Assembly: GCF_024721305.1 (NCBI RefSeq)
Contig: NZ_JAMXOD010000007.1
Location: 61,880 to 125,879 of the forward strand
Source: Aequitasia blattaphilus
Lineage (GTDB): Bacteria; Bacillota; Clostridia; Lachnospirales; Lachnospiraceae
Length of the DNA stretch: 64,000 nucleotides
Direction of reading: 5' to 3'
How positions within the stretch are numbered: the stretch's first letter is position 1; every line of letters starts with the position of its first letter. Below are positions 63,890-64,000 of this stretch, one piece after another. The position numbers were made by a program, and so were the translations under genes. The notes under the pieces are model-generated. The model had not been told where the DNA came from. It made no database searches and saw nothing but the letters and a program-made list of their open reading frames with translations.

Positions 63890-64000
63890 GTGACATGCTC
63901 CCACCACTTGAATGCTATCATTCTGAAGTGGGGGCTTCCTGTTCAATATTCCCAATGGAATAAGTATCTGCAGGCTATCCCCGTATGCCCTACGGTTTGT
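63890..64000 (-). mobile_element. Right end of an IS200/IS605-type element (partial)
   Basis: Minus strand: after a likely TnpB 3' end (frame with GHTGIACRYLFHWEY then stop), GGAAGCCCCCACTTC, then a hairpin CCACTT-cag-AATG / CATT-c-AAGTGG, and the terminal GGTGGGAGCATGTCAC. Such CCCCCACTTC...AAGTGGTGGG right ends are typical of IS200/IS605 elements in Clostridia, where a subterminal hairpin is recognised by TnpA and overlaps the omega RNA of TnpB. The junction to the flavoenzyme gene is placed at about 63890. The transposase genes are beyond the edge. Confidence 0.65.

Noticed and set aside
63890-63935. Hairpin read as a simple terminator of an upstream gene
   Set aside because: There is no T run after it, and the flanking bases match IS605 right-end style; the downstream frame also lacks its N-terminal domain.
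1-64000. CRISPR arrays and tRNA genes
   Set aside because: No regularly spaced direct repeats and no cloverleaf-like sequence with a GGTTCRA arm were seen in the gaps.

Overview
The window reads as a chromosomal segment of a low-GC, strictly anaerobic Firmicute, most likely a gut- or sediment-type Clostridia/Lachnospiraceae member. The grounds are a Firmicutes-type rpmG-secE-nusG-rplKA-rplJL-rpoB order, AGGAGG ribosome sites, A+T-rich sigma-70 promoters, and oxygen-sensitive enzymes (a double-cubane reductase system, a molybdenum aldehyde oxidoreductase, radical SAM enzymes). No genus is claimed. No tRNA, rRNA or CRISPR array was seen, and no gene-free stretch exceeds about 300 bases.

Layout. 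(1) 1-6763, minus strand: ribosomal/transcription operon with a promoter buried in an upstream terminator loop, twin leaders before rplK and rplA, an L10 leader with its own promoter, an attenuator-like hairpin before rpoB, and partial rpoB at the edge. (2) 6781-10729: a divergent cyclic-di-GMP pair in which one protein keeps GGDEF and has a broken EAL while the other keeps EAL and has a broken GGDEF. (3) 10737-16494, minus: manA, a cysteine desulfurase-like enzyme, a double-cubane reductase, a DUF3343 carrier-like protein, an ATP-dependent activator and a secondary alcohol dehydrogenase. (4) 16560-24103: a ROK regulator, a VOC protein, and an alpha-glucoside uptake/hydrolysis operon with a LacI regulator. 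(5) 24100-32155: TetR/oleate hydratase, a lone AAA ATPase, and an AraC-controlled Gfo/Idh - TIM barrel - Gfo/Idh operon.

(6) 32156-49330 is the most interesting part: a molybdenum-hydroxylase island. A two-domain aldehyde oxidoreductase of the Desulfovibrio MOP type is encoded with a large Fe-S flavoprotein, a small two-CxxC protein, a C-GCAxxG-C-C protein, a radical SAM protein fused to a methyltransferase, a degenerate nucleotidyltransferase with a ModE-like helix-turn-helix, a PaaK-like AMP ligase and an unknown 126-residue protein. Facing it is a supply operon: a MoeA-like protein, moaC, moaA, a MOSC-MogA fusion, modABC and xdhC. The accessory set looks like a dedicated maturation or partner pathway for the aldehyde oxidoreductase whose chemistry is not evident.

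(7) 49399-52168: acyl-ACP thioesterase, rpiB, and an SPFH membrane protein with an Arc-type DNA-binding partner, whose promoter is covered by a perfect palindrome. (8) 52175-62699, minus: a pentitol/pentose operon (two zinc polyol dehydrogenases, ribose-type ABC importer, split transketolase, ribulokinase-type kinase, ROK regulator). (9) 62715-64000: a CoA-disulfide-reductase/NADH-oxidase-type gene that has lost its N-terminal part to an apparent IS200/IS605-type right end at the window edge.
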